DNA from: CAYJBP01 sp964368605
GTDB taxonomy: Bacteria; Bacillota; Dehalobacteriia; UBA4068
Reading direction: 5' to 3'
NCBI GenBank assembly: GCA_964368605.1
Contig: CAYJBP010000086.1
Location: 1 to 11,095, forward strand
Length of the DNA: 11,095 bases
A model generated the notes under the pieces. It saw only the letters and a program-made list of their open reading frames with translations. It was not told the origin of the DNA and searched no databases. Position numbers and translations under genes: made by a program. Positions 1 to 7,044 of the stretch are shown here, piece by piece (the first letter of the stretch is position 1; each line of letters starts with the position of its first letter).

Positions 1-175
1 TCCCCTGATTTTGGCGCAAAACTGCTTCGCACCCTTATTTAGGCTGCAAAAATATGTGTTTTAGCCAAAATTTAATTTAAGCAAAACTTTTTTCTAGTAA
101 TTTATTTCCTGCTTAGCCTAAATAAGGGCGTATGGGTTCAAGTCCTTTCACGCTAAGCGTATTTTAGGAGTCGAT
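1..175 (+). promoter_or_regulatory. structured 5' leader of the folT-like gene, class unknown
   Basis: No gene fits here. Bases 32-45 and 115-128 are perfect reverse complements (14 bp, 69-nt loop). Immediately downstream, 134-145 reads GGGTTCAAGTCC, which looks like a tRNA T-arm, and 150-160 forms a small ACGC-TAA-GCGT hairpin just before the AGGAG ribosome binding site at 166-170. GCTTAG at 111-116 can also pair with CTAAGC at 153-158; that pairing competes with the 14-bp stem, so two exclusive folds are possible. This suggests a cis-regulatory RNA. A tetrahydrofolate riboswitch would be the natural expectation before a folate transporter, but I do not recognise its conserved core. No convincing promoter is visible. 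Confidence 0.45.
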
Positions 176-736
176 ATGAATATTAAAACCAAGTTTGTCA
201 ATTCTTTAAAAGAACTGTCTACCACAAAATCAATTGCTTTAGCCGGGATGTTGCTGGCTATTGTAGTTATTTTGAATTATTACTCCAATTTTAGCCTGGT
301 AGTTTTTCAGCTGGTTAAAATGAATTTGGGCTTTTTGCCGCAAACTATCACTGCTACCCTATTAGGGCCGGTGGTGGGTGGCATTGTTTATGGTCTGGGT
401 GATTTGCTATCTTTTATGCTTAATCCGCAAGGTGGCGCTTATTTTTTTGGCTGGACATTTAATGCAGCCTTAAGTGGGATTATCTTTGGTATTTTTCTTT
501 ATAAAGGTAAGTTTAGCCTTAAAAGTCTAATTTTTGCCAAGTTAATATCATTAGCCTGTGTGGAAATTACCCTCGGCACGGTTTGGCTTTATTTGCAATT
601 TGGCTTTCCTTTTTGGCCAACCATGCTTACCCGCCTGATTGCCGAATCGATAATTAGCCCTATCGAAATTATTATTACGGTAGTGGTCTTTAAATTTTTA
701 GATAAGTCGATACTTAAGTTAACTACAGGTAAATAG
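176..736 (+). CDS. folT: ECF transporter S component, FolT-like (folate uptake)
   Basis: This 186-residue, very hydrophobic protein has about six membrane segments, the usual size and shape of an energy-coupling factor S component. Such proteins bind a vitamin at the membrane and dock with the shared EcfA/A'/T module, whose genes are not in this window. The closest remembered pattern is the folate-specific group: LGFLP at 51-55, LLGPVVGGIVYGLGDLLSF at 62-80, LNPQGGAYF at 82-90, and a T-x-W pair (T135, W137) in the fifth segment. The ATG start is supported by AGGAG at 166-170, five bases upstream. The next gene starts 15 bp after the stop, so the two are probably co-transcribed. The S-component assignment is firm. 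Folate as substrate is likely but not proven; other ECF substrates (for example the QueT group) are possible. Confidence 0.75.
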   Translation: MNIKTKFVNSLKELSTTKSIALAGMLLAIVVILNYYSNFSLVVFQLVKMNLGFLPQTITATLLGPVVGGIVYGLGDLLSFMLNPQGGAYFFGWTFNAALSGIIFGIFLYKGKFSLKSLIFAKLISLACVEITLGTVWLYLQFGFPFWPTMLTRLIAESIISPIEIIITVVVFKFLDKSILKLTTGK

Positions 737-751
737 AAAGGGGTATTTAAA

Positions 752-1228
752 ATGCGTAGAAAAGATCGAGAAATTACAGATTTTAAGCAAATTAAAGAAG
801 TAATAGCCGGCTGCGATATTTGCCGCATTGGCTTTTATGATCATCGGCAGGCCGAGGTTTATGTATTACCGCTTAATTTTGGCTATGAATTTAAAGGTGA
901 GCAATTAAGCCTTTATTTCCATGGTGCTAATGCCGGCCGTAAAATCGACTTAATTAATCAAGCGCCGCAAATAGGCTTTGAGATGGACACTAAATTTAAA
1001 TTAATCGAAGATGAATTGGCTTGCGAATTTTCGGCTAACTATCAAAGCATCATCGGTAATGGCTGTATTAGCCTTATTGAGGATATTGCCGAAAAAAACC
1101 GTACCATGCAATTAATTATGGAGCATTATGCACCCGGCAAAACCTGGGAATTCCCCGAGGCCATGTTAAGCCGTACGGCCTTGTTTAAAATCGAAGTTAG
1201 CAAGCTTAGTTGCAAAATTCATGGCTAG
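752..1228 (+). CDS. pyridoxamine 5'-phosphate oxidase family flavoprotein, Nim-like
   Basis: The 158-residue protein has the pattern of the small split-barrel FMN-binding family that includes nitroimidazole-resistance (Nim) proteins. Seen in order: the start MRRKDREI with a short helix, CDICRIGFYD at 21-30, the strand VLPLNFGYEF at 38-47, the loop LYFHGANAGRKIDLI at 54-68 with the conserved His57, GFEMD at 75-79, and the dimer-barrel strand YQSIIGNGCISLIED at 97-111. Length is normal. The start has AAAGGGG at 737-743, eight bases upstream. It probably binds FMN and works as a homodimeric cytosolic reductase or oxidase; the true substrate of most members is unknown, and nitroimidazole resistance cannot be claimed from sequence. 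It lies behind the folT-like gene and converges on the minus-strand gene, leaving 4 bp. Confidence 0.8.
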   Translation: MRRKDREITDFKQIKEVIAGCDICRIGFYDHRQAEVYVLPLNFGYEFKGEQLSLYFHGANAGRKIDLINQAPQIGFEMDTKFKLIEDELACEFSANYQSIIGNGCISLIEDIAEKNRTMQLIMEHYAPGKTWEFPEAMLSRTALFKIEVSKLSCKIHG

Positions 1229-1232
1229 CCTA

Positions 1233-1964
1233 CTAATATAAACTATATCCGATTGCATTTATGGCTAAATTAGCAAAACTATGGCAAAACCAAGAGGCAT
1301 AGATATTATCATATTTTTGATTTAAATAATTAAAGATTAAGCCCCCGATAAACAGGCCAAAAAGAATAATTAAGTTAATGCCGAGATTAAACATGCCGTC
1401 CATAATTGCTATATGATAAAGGCTAAAGCTTAAAGAGCTGAAAATATAGGCTATTTTAAGTGAGCAGGGTTTAAGTTTATAAAAAATAAAGCCTCTAAAG
1501 AACCATTCCTCTAAAAAAGAGTTGATAATTGCTACATACAGGGCCACTATAATAAAATTACTTTTATTAATGCCCAGGTTTTGTTCCAATGCGCCAATAA
1601 TTTGTTCGGCATCAAAATAAGATTTGGCGATGGCATAAAAAATCATTATCGCAGCAAAAATCGAAATACCTAAAAATAAAGCCGGTTTTAGGCCTTTTAA
1701 ATTATTAGTTAATAGTTTAAAAGGCTTAAAATCGCTATTTTTTTGGGCAAAAAGCAGCGGAGTAATAAAAAATATAGGCACCTTAACCATAGTTTTTAGC
1801 CAAAAATGGCTAATTAATAAATCTGCTGCGGCAATGGCACAAATCGCTATAATAATACTGATTAACAAGCTTTTATTTTGACTAATTGTTTTGATTGGTT
1901 TTTCCTCCCGGGGCTTAATTCTAGCTTCTTTGGTTATTATACAATAATAATCTGATAAAAACAA
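1233..1964 (-). CDS. CPBP-family intramembrane metalloprotease-like protein (Abi/CAAX type)
   Basis: The protein has about six membrane helices and the three motifs of the CPBP (CAAX protease and bacteriocin-processing) family: EEWFFR at 152-157 (EExxxR), FSLYH at 180-184 (FxxxH) and HSFAN at 228-232. Members include Rce1-like prenyl-protein proteases and bacteriocin self-immunity proteins; which role applies here cannot be told. The coordinate 1964 is only the outermost standard start, a TTG with no ribosome binding site. A good promoter (-35 TTGTTT at 1964-1959, -10 TATAAT at 1941-1936) lies inside this 5' part, and GGGAGG at 1909-1904 follows it. The true start is therefore probably downstream, at ATC 1895 (8-base spacing), ATT 1886 or TTG 1868, giving about 211 to 220 residues. 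Numbers above count from 1964. Confidence 0.8.
   Translation of the reverse strand: MFLSDYYCIITKEARIKPREEKPIKTISQNKSLLISIIIAICAIAAADLLISHFWLKTMVKVPIFFITPLLFAQKNSDFKPFKLLTNNLKGLKPALFLGISIFAAIMIFYAIAKSYFDAEQIIGALEQNLGINKSNFIIVALYVAIINSFLEEWFFRGFIFYKLKPCSLKIAYIFSSLSFSLYHIAIMDGMFNLGINLIILFGLFIGGLIFNYLNQKYDNIYASWFCHSFANLAINAIGYSLY
1936..1964 (-). promoter_or_regulatory. sigma70-type promoter of the CPBP gene
   Basis: On the minus strand TTGTTT (1964-1959) and TATAAT (1941-1936) are separated by exactly 17 bases. The transcript would start near 1929, upstream of the GGGAGG at 1909-1904. It overlaps the longest open frame, which argues that the frame's TTG start is not used. Confidence 0.6.
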
Positions 1965-1993
1965 GTGTAGCGGCAGGAAAAAGCGGCCCTTAA

Positions 1994-2002
1994 TGGTATA
2001 TA
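1994..2002 (+). promoter_or_regulatory. possible extended -10 promoter of the M24 peptidase gene
   Basis: TG-G-TATATA matches an extended -10 element about 45 bases before the TTG start at 2048. No -35 box is visible at the right distance, so this is a tentative call. Confidence 0.3.
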
Positions 2003-2047
2003 GTATTATGACTAAAAATCAAAACATATATATAGGAGGATATTATT

Positions 2048-3298
2048 TTGCAACAGGAATTTTATACTAAAAACAGGCAAGAACTGTATGAAAATTTGGC
2101 CGAGGGTAGTATTTTGTTATCTTTTGCCGGTCAAGAGAAGCATAAAACGGCAGATGCCAAGTATATTTTTTTTCCGGATCGTAATTTTGTCTATTTAACC
2201 GGCTTAAATGGCGAAAAACCGATTGGTTTTGTTTTGCTGGCCCATAAAACTAAAGACGAAATTAAAGAATATATTTTTGCCTTACCGCCTGATTTAATGC
2301 TGGAGCGCTGGAATGGTAGCCGTTTAAAATATGATGAAATTACGACTATCAGCGGTATCGAAAATATCTATAATCTAGATGAGTTTGAAGGCTTTTTATA
2401 CCGTCTTTTAAATACCGGCAAAATCAATACTATATTTTTAGATTTATACAAGCATTTCCCCGAGCAGGAATTAACTATTGCCCAAAAGTTTGCTAAGCAG
2501 TGGCAGCCTCAGTTTCCGGGCATTAAAATCGAAAATTATCATCAAAAGCTGCGCAAGCAAAGAACATATAAAAAGCCTTGCGAAATCGAGGCTATGCGTA
2601 AGGCTTTGGCCATCACCAAAGAAGGTATTTTGGCAATGATGCAGGCTTCTAAGCCCGATATGTACGAGTATGAGTATAAGGCTCATTTTGATTTTGCACT
2701 TACCAAAAATAATGTATTAGAACCAGGCTTTACCTCGATTATCAGTGCCGGTGCCAATAATTTTAGTATTCATTATTTTGGCTATCAGGGCCAAGCTAAA
2801 GATGGCGATATGATTTTAAATGATGTAGGGGCAATGTATGATGGCCTTTGCTGCGATGTTTCGCGCGGCTTCCCTTGCAATGGTAAGTTTGATGAGCGGC
2901 AGCGTTTGCTTTATCAATGCGCCTATCAAACTTCGGAATATTTATTTAGCATTATCAAGCCCGGTTTGCCGATGGGCGATGTTGATAAGCTTTGCCATCA
3001 ATATTGCGCTAAACTATTGGTAGATATTGGCCTGCTTGATGATCCTAAAAATGTAAGCCGCTATATGTGGCATGGTGGTTCGCATCATGTTGGCTTTGAT
3101 GTTCACGACCAGGTAGATGTAGATTTGATCGAAGCTAATATGGTTTTTTGCGTAGATGTAGGCATTTATGTAGAAGAATGGGGTATTGGTTTTAGATTGG
3201 AAGATAATTGCTTGGTTACCGAAAACGGCAGCGAAAACCTAAGCGGCGCTATTCCACGCAGTATTGAAGAAATTGAAAAGGCTATGCAAAAAGCCTAG
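2048..3298 (+). CDS. pepP: Xaa-Pro aminopeptidase, M24B family (aminopeptidase P-like)
   Basis: This 416-residue protein has the two-domain layout of aminopeptidase P: an N-terminal AMP_N domain (about 1-150, with FFPDRNFVYLTG at 41-52) and a C-terminal pita-bread metallopeptidase domain (about 175-405). Metal ligands by comparison with E. coli PepP are D259 and D270 (NDVGAMYDGLCCD), H346 (HGGSHHVG), D370 and E385 (FRLED); H353 in DVHD corresponds to the catalytic-site histidine. The fourth ligand, normally Glu in a VEPGxY motif, is Asp here (VDVGIY). The enzyme should remove an N-terminal residue preceding proline from peptides in the cytosol, using two Mn or similar ions. The start is TTG with a strong AGGAGGA at 2034-2040, seven bases upstream. 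It appears monocistronic, with a terminator at 3361-3396. Confidence 0.88.
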   Translation: MQQEFYTKNRQELYENLAEGSILLSFAGQEKHKTADAKYIFFPDRNFVYLTGLNGEKPIGFVLLAHKTKDEIKEYIFALPPDLMLERWNGSRLKYDEITTISGIENIYNLDEFEGFLYRLLNTGKINTIFLDLYKHFPEQELTIAQKFAKQWQPQFPGIKIENYHQKLRKQRTYKKPCEIEAMRKALAITKEGILAMMQASKPDMYEYEYKAHFDFALTKNNVLEPGFTSIISAGANNFSIHYFGYQGQAKDGDMILNDVGAMYDGLCCDVSRGFPCNGKFDERQRLLYQCAYQTSEYLFSIIKPGLPMGDVDKLCHQYCAKLLVDIGLLDDPKNVSRYMWHGGSHHVGFDVHDQVDVDLIEANMVFCVDVGIYVEEWGIGFRLEDNCLVTENGSENLSGAIPRSIEEIEKAMQKA

Positions 3299-3360
3299 CT
3301 GCTATTGATATGATTTGCAGCTGTTTATAAATCAGCAGATCCTAAATAAATTAGAATAGC

Positions 3361-3396
3361 TAAAAGGTGTGCTTTGTTTGGTGAGCACACCTTTTA
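3361..3396 (+). terminator. intrinsic terminator after the M24 peptidase gene
   Basis: Bases 3361-3373 and 3384-3396 form a perfect 13-bp stem (core GGTGTGCT/AGCACACC) with a 10-nt loop. The A4/T4 flanks make it work in either direction. It lies 62 bases after the stop codon of the peptidase. Confidence 0.8.
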
Positions 3397-3728
3397 AATT
3401 TGGCCACCAATTTTTTCAACTATTAAAATATAGATTAGAAGCCAATAAATTAAATATCCAAAATAATATAATTTCAAAATAAACATATAATAGGTAGATT
3501 AATATTTGTATTTAGCGGTTTTTAAAGTGATATCTTAGGCGAAAATTTTGAATAGTGCTGCTTTAGTATGCTAATTTAAAAGCTGTTTTTTGTCGGTTTT
3601 GGTAAAAAAAAATAAAAAAAATAAAAAAAATTTTCAAAAATAAAAATTTATCAATAGTTAAAGAAATCAAAGTTTTTTAGCAGGTTTTTTTAGCAAAATA
3701 GCATAAAATAGCTTAATAATTTGTTAAT
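3397..3728. other. AT-rich intergenic region before the assembly gap
   Basis: I see no gene, RNA or clear promoter in this stretch. It is very AT-rich, with long A-tracts at about 3606-3630, and an AAAATAGC direct repeat close to the gap edge (about 3696-3712). It should carry the promoter of the gene that emerges from the gap, but the start and ribosome binding site are not present in the known sequence. Confidence 0.5.
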
Positions 3729-3828
3729 NNNNNNNNNNNNNNNNNNNNNNNNNNNNNNNNNNNNNNNNNNNNNNNNNNNNNNNNNNNNNNNNNNNNNNNN
3801 NNNNNNNNNNNNNNNNNNNNNNNNNNNN
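3729..3828. other. assembly gap of 100 N
   Basis: Exactly 100 N, the conventional length for a gap of unknown size. Its right edge falls within the 15-nt tandem repeat, so collapse of that repeat during assembly is the likely cause. Confidence 0.97.
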
Positions 3829-3903
3829 GTTGAAGAAGAAGTTGTAGAAGAAGAAGTTGTAGAAGAAGAAGTAGTTGAAGAAGAAGCTGTTGAAGAAGAA
3901 GTT
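3829..3903 (+). repeat. 15-nt tandem repeat coding for VEEEV units
   Basis: Five consecutive 15-base units (GTT/GTA GAA GAA GAA GTT/GTA/GCT) encode VEEEV, VEEEV, VEEEV, VEEEA, VEEEV. The array begins at the gap edge, so the real copy number is larger or unknown. Confidence 0.9.
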
Positions 3904-4281
3904 GCTGCTGAGCTTGATTTAAGCATTTATGCTGAATTTGAGCCTCTTATGGCCAGCTGCTATATTGGTTACAATGAAGCCAATACCGAAGAGTTTGCCG
4001 GTATTTCTTTTAGTGCCGATGGTACTGCCGGTATTGTTGTAGTAAGCAATGCTACCGAGTCGGTTTCTTTCGTTGGTGATGTTACCGTTGAAGGCGACAC
4101 CATTACTGTTTTAGACAATGCCAGCGGCATTGCTCTTGCTATGGTTTTAGCCGATAATGGCGATGGTAGTTATTCTTTAGATATGGGCGATTTAGGCAGC
4201 TTATTAGTTGTTCCTGCCACTGCTGAAGAGATGATGTTCATCATGGCTGTTGTTGATGGTTATACCGAAGCTATTATTTAA
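3829..4281 (+). CDS. acidic repeat protein with C-terminal beta-rich domain, 5' end missing
   Basis: I do not recognise this protein. The 150 residues that are visible begin with five VEEEV pentapeptides and continue into a domain of about 120 residues rich in Val, Gly, Ala, Asp and Ser (for example GISFSADGTAGIVVVSNAT and VTVEGDTITVLDNASG). This alternation of short strands and turns suggests an all-beta domain. There is one Cys and no membrane helix. The whole known part is highly acidic, which fits a surface or secreted protein with the repeat as a spacer or stalk. The start, including any signal peptide or lipobox, lies in the gap. The stop at 4279-4281 is followed by a terminator. Codon use is like the neighbours. 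Confidence 0.75.
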   Translation, partial: VEEEVVEEEVVEEEVVEEEAVEEEVAAELDLSIYAEFEPLMASCYIGYNEANTEEFAGISFSADGTAGIVVVSNATESVSFVGDVTVEGDTITVLDNASGIALAMVLADNGDGSYSLDMGDLGSLLVVPATAEEMMFIMAVVDGYTEAII

Positions 4282-4301
4282 TTTAACAATCAACTAAAAA
4301 C

Positions 4302-4347
4302 AAAAAGGGTTGCCGCGAATGTTTTAATTTGCGGCAGCCCTTTTTTT
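4302..4347. terminator. bidirectional intrinsic terminator between convergent genes
   Basis: A 15-bp stem (4302-4316 with 4331-4345, one G-U pair, core AGGGTTGCCGC/GCGGCAGCCCT) is preceded by five A and followed by seven T. It can therefore end both the acidic-repeat gene on the plus strand and the regulator gene on the minus strand. Confidence 0.88.
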
Positions 4348-4361
4348 ATTGTAAAAATAAT

Positions 4362-6731
4362 TTATGGCAGATAATCCTCAACCAGATGATGCTTTTTAGC
4401 GGCAGTTTTAGCCTCGCTGCGACGTTTAATTTGCAGTTTGCGCAGAATATGGCTAACATGGGTTTTAACGGTGCTAAGCTGAATGCCTAGGATATCGGCA
4501 ATTTCCTGATTGCTGCGATCTTGGCAAATTAAAGCCAATACTTGCTGCTCCATATTAGATAGCTTAGCCTCGCCTTGATGGCCGATTTCTAAATAACCTT
4601 GATAAAAAGAGGCCTGGATGCGAGTTTGCTTGATGATTTTAGTTAAATGCGGCTTAGAACCTGCCCATTTACAGCTAAGCAATAATGGTAGTACCGCCTT
4701 GCCATACTTGGCTAGCGGCGTGGTATAGCCAAATTTAACGGCCAGATCCAGAGCAATATTTAAATCATCATGCCATATCTTTTGGCCCATTCGATAATTG
4801 GTAATCGCCGATAAAGTTCTAAAATTAATAGTATCGAGCACTTTATGGCATTTTTCGCTATAATTTAGCAGTTGCGATAATAAAATTAAAGCCTCCTGAT
4901 CACGATTTTGCATGATAAATATCTCGCATTTAATGCGATATTGTAAACGCCATAAAATCCAAATATTGGTTAATTCCTTTGGCGATTCATTCTCCAGCCA
5001 GTATTCGGCTTCTTTATAATTGGCGCAGCATAAATCAATATGGCAAATCATAGCCTTGATATTGGGCAAAAATCGGCTTTGATCGGCCGGCTGCAAGCGC
5101 TTAGCAAACTGCAGCAAAGTTTCCTTTGCTAAATTGGCCTTGCCTTGGCTGATTTGAATGCGTGCTAAAATGCCCAGCAGCACAAACTCGGTATCGATGG
5201 TGCCGCGGGCCTGAATATCCGGCAAAACTGCCATCATTTGGATTAGGGCATTATGATAATCGAGGCCTTTTTCGAATTTGCTTTCGCAATAACCGCATTC
5301 CAAAAGCCCTACCCCTTGCTCAGCTAAAACATGTTCGATTGGCTTTTTCATGGTATGATAAATCAAATCATCGGCCTTGGCCCATTCCGAAAAATCTCGG
5401 CCGCCATTTAAAACCGTTGGCAGGCAAGAGGATATCGAAAGCTTATGCAGTTTTAATTTGTTCATCTTAATCCCATGAAAAAGATTAGAAATAGTTTTTT
5501 GTATGGTAGAGGCTTCGCGGTGGGGGCAGGCTAAATCTAAAAAAACCAGCTTTTCTTGAATACTATGATAGGCTTTGCTATTAGGATCAATGATTTGCGC
5601 TTGATCGCTTAAAATTTGATACCAATAATCGGCGCCATCATAATCTACCCGCAATACGCAAAGCATGGCCATGCCCACCAGTAATTCTTGGGAATTATGG
5701 ATTGTTTCTGTAGATAATTCTTTATAGTAAGGCTCTAATTCCTTAAAATTGGCAATCGACGAATGTAAAAGCGAGCAAGTTTCCAAAATTTCGATTACTT
5801 TTGCCTGGTTTTTAGCTTGATGATAATAATAAACTGCATTTACATAGTTTTGATGCTCTTGATAATAAAGGCCTGCCAGATTATAGCAGCGATTAATATC
5901 TTGCGCCTGCAAAACTTGCTTAACCTGCCATTGCAAAAAATCAATTAATTGGGGGGGGCAACAGTAGCTATCATGGTCATAGGGGATTAAAAATAAGCTG
6001 TTTTTGATTAAATTGGGAATAATAGCTTGCGCCTCTTTAAGGCCGGATATTTTTTGAGCCAGCTCGATTGTAAAATAATTTAAAAGCGATAAATTATATA
6101 AGATGGTGCAGGCCTCAATGCTAAAATCGGTTAAAAATATCGATTCCCAATATTGATATACCTGCCATTTAATGGTGTTGAGCAGGCCTTGATCATTATG
6201 AGGATTGCTTTTGCCTCGCTTGGCCAGCAAATGAAGCGCTAAAGGGTTACCATGATAATAATAGCTAAGATAATGGCCGCTTTCTTGCTTAAGCGGGCAA
6301 TTATAGGCCGCAAAAAGAGCTATGGTTTCGGCCGCTTCAAGATGTAAATTATTCATATCCAGGCGATAAAGTTGACCGCTGATTTCAAACTTTAGCAGGG
6401 GAGTTGGCAAACTAAAGCGCGATAGCAAAACAAATTGCTGCTTAGTATTTTGCTCGATAAAATTGCTTAAAGCCGCCAAGGCGGCGGTATTATTGGCGGA
6501 TTGTAAATCGTCGATGATAATAAGCTCTGTGCCATCCGGTATTGCTAGGTTAGCAGGGCTTAAAAAATCGGCAGCATTTAACCAATATTGCCTTGAGTTG
6601 GCCAAAATTTGGCGGCAGACTACAGTTTTACCATAGCCGGGCGGAGCCGCAATAAATAAGATGCGATGATTAGCCAAGGCATTATCAAAAGCTTTTTTAA
6701 ATTTGTAGGGGATAATAATTGTATTATTCAT
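4362..6731 (-). CDS. MalT-type LuxR family transcriptional regulator with N-terminal ATPase
   Basis: The 789-residue protein has the layout of large ATP-dependent LuxR regulators (MalT/LAL type). It has a P-loop ATPase with Walker A AAPPGYGKT at 28-36 and Walker B LIIIDDL at 70-76, a winged-helix and helical-repeat middle region (about 190-700) including TPR-like stretches such as AGLYYQEHQNYVNAVYYYHQ, and a C-terminal LuxR helix-turn-helix at about 724-789 (LSNMEQQVLALI, SNQEIADILGI, STVKTHVSHILRKL). Such proteins bind an inducer through the repeat region, form oligomers with ATP and activate transcription. The ATG at 6731 lacks a strong ribosome binding site, but no better start precedes the Walker A. 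The gene diverges from the channel-like operon, and a good promoter lies about 90 bases upstream. A run of eight C (plus-strand G at 5951-5958) lies in the coding sequence, at the CCPPQ codons. The inducer and targets are unknown. Confidence 0.9.
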   Translation of the reverse strand: MNNTIIIPYKFKKAFDNALANHRILFIAAPPGYGKTVVCRQILANSRQYWLNAADFLSPANLAIPDGTELIIIDDLQSANNTAALAALSNFIEQNTKQQFVLLSRFSLPTPLLKFEISGQLYRLDMNNLHLEAAETIALFAAYNCPLKQESGHYLSYYYHGNPLALHLLAKRGKSNPHNDQGLLNTIKWQVYQYWESIFLTDFSIEACTILYNLSLLNYFTIELAQKISGLKEAQAIIPNLIKNSLFLIPYDHDSYCCPPQLIDFLQWQVKQVLQAQDINRCYNLAGLYYQEHQNYVNAVYYYHQAKNQAKVIEILETCSLLHSSIANFKELEPYYKELSTETIHNSQELLVGMAMLCVLRVDYDGADYWYQILSDQAQIIDPNSKAYHSIQEKLVFLDLACPHREASTIQKTISNLFHGIKMNKLKLHKLSISSCLPTVLNGGRDFSEWAKADDLIYHTMKKPIEHVLAEQGVGLLECGYCESKFEKGLDYHNALIQMMAVLPDIQARGTIDTEFVLLGILARIQISQGKANLAKETLLQFAKRLQPADQSRFLPNIKAMICHIDLCCANYKEAEYWLENESPKELTNIWILWRLQYRIKCEIFIMQNRDQEALILLSQLLNYSEKCHKVLDTINFRTLSAITNYRMGQKIWHDDLNIALDLAVKFGYTTPLAKYGKAVLPLLLSCKWAGSKPHLTKIIKQTRIQASFYQGYLEIGHQGEAKLSNMEQQVLALICQDRSNQEIADILGIQLSTVKTHVSHILRKLQIKRRSEAKTAAKKHHLVEDYLP

Positions 6732-6825
6732 TTTTTAACCAATATTCATTAGATTTAGTTATAAATCCTGCTAAAGTATGGCTTGCGTGGCGGTGCTATT
6801 TTAATTAGCTAAACGAATTAATAAT

Positions 6826-6854
6826 AGTATACCATGATTTTTTTTAAAATTCAA
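6826..6854 (-). promoter_or_regulatory. sigma70-type promoter of the LuxR regulator gene
   Basis: On the minus strand TTGAAT (6854-6849) and TATACT (6831-6826) are 17 bases apart. Transcription would start near 6819, giving a leader of about 88 bases. An imperfect dyad (CTATT-TTAATT at 6796-6806 and AATTAA-TAATAG at 6816-6827) covers the expected start point and could be an operator. Confidence 0.6.
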
Positions 6855-6936
6855 TATCAAGTCTTTTTAATGGTTATAAACAATAAAAATCGGATATTTG
6901 GATGCCAAAATCTACAAAAATCATACTTTGGGAGGA

Positions 6937-6965
6937 TTGAACTATTGGCAACAAGTCGGTATAAT
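6937..6965 (+). promoter_or_regulatory. sigma70-type promoter of the channel-like operon
   Basis: TTGAAC (6937-6942) and a perfect TATAAT (6960-6965) are 17 bases apart, predicting a start near 6972 and a leader of about 73 bases. Its -35 box is some 80 bp from that of the divergent regulator promoter. Confidence 0.7.
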
Positions 6966-7044
6966 TAAAAATGTAGAAAGCTGGAAAAAGTAGAATTATT
7001 GTGTTTTAGCAGGTTAATTGAGCATAAGCTCTATTGAGGAAAGG

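Noticed and set aside
134..160. A tRNA gene ending around the GGGTTCAAGTCC element
   Set aside because: The T-stem pairs poorly beyond two or three bases, and no matching acceptor, D-arm or anticodon arm is seen upstream. It is kept only as a resemblance within the leader.
2838..3023. A 61-residue frame inside the peptidase gene
   Set aside because: It is an alternative frame over the conserved metal-binding domain and has no signals of its own.
3829..3903. A CRISPR array
   Set aside because: The 15-nt units follow each other directly, without spacers, and are in frame with a coding sequence.
3829..3926. A serine/threonine-rich protein on the minus strand
   Set aside because: It is only the complement of the GAA-rich VEEEV repeat and runs into the gap without a start signal of its own.
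6930..6968. A short leader peptide starting at TTG 6945 behind GGGAGG
   Set aside because: This stretch is better explained by the TTGAAC-17-TATAAT promoter, whose start point lies downstream, so the frame would not be in the transcript.
7018..7044. TTG 7018 as the start of the channel-like gene
   Set aside because: Its ribosome binding site is poor, whereas ATG 7045 has GAGGA at a suitable distance and still precedes the hydrophobic N-terminal segment.
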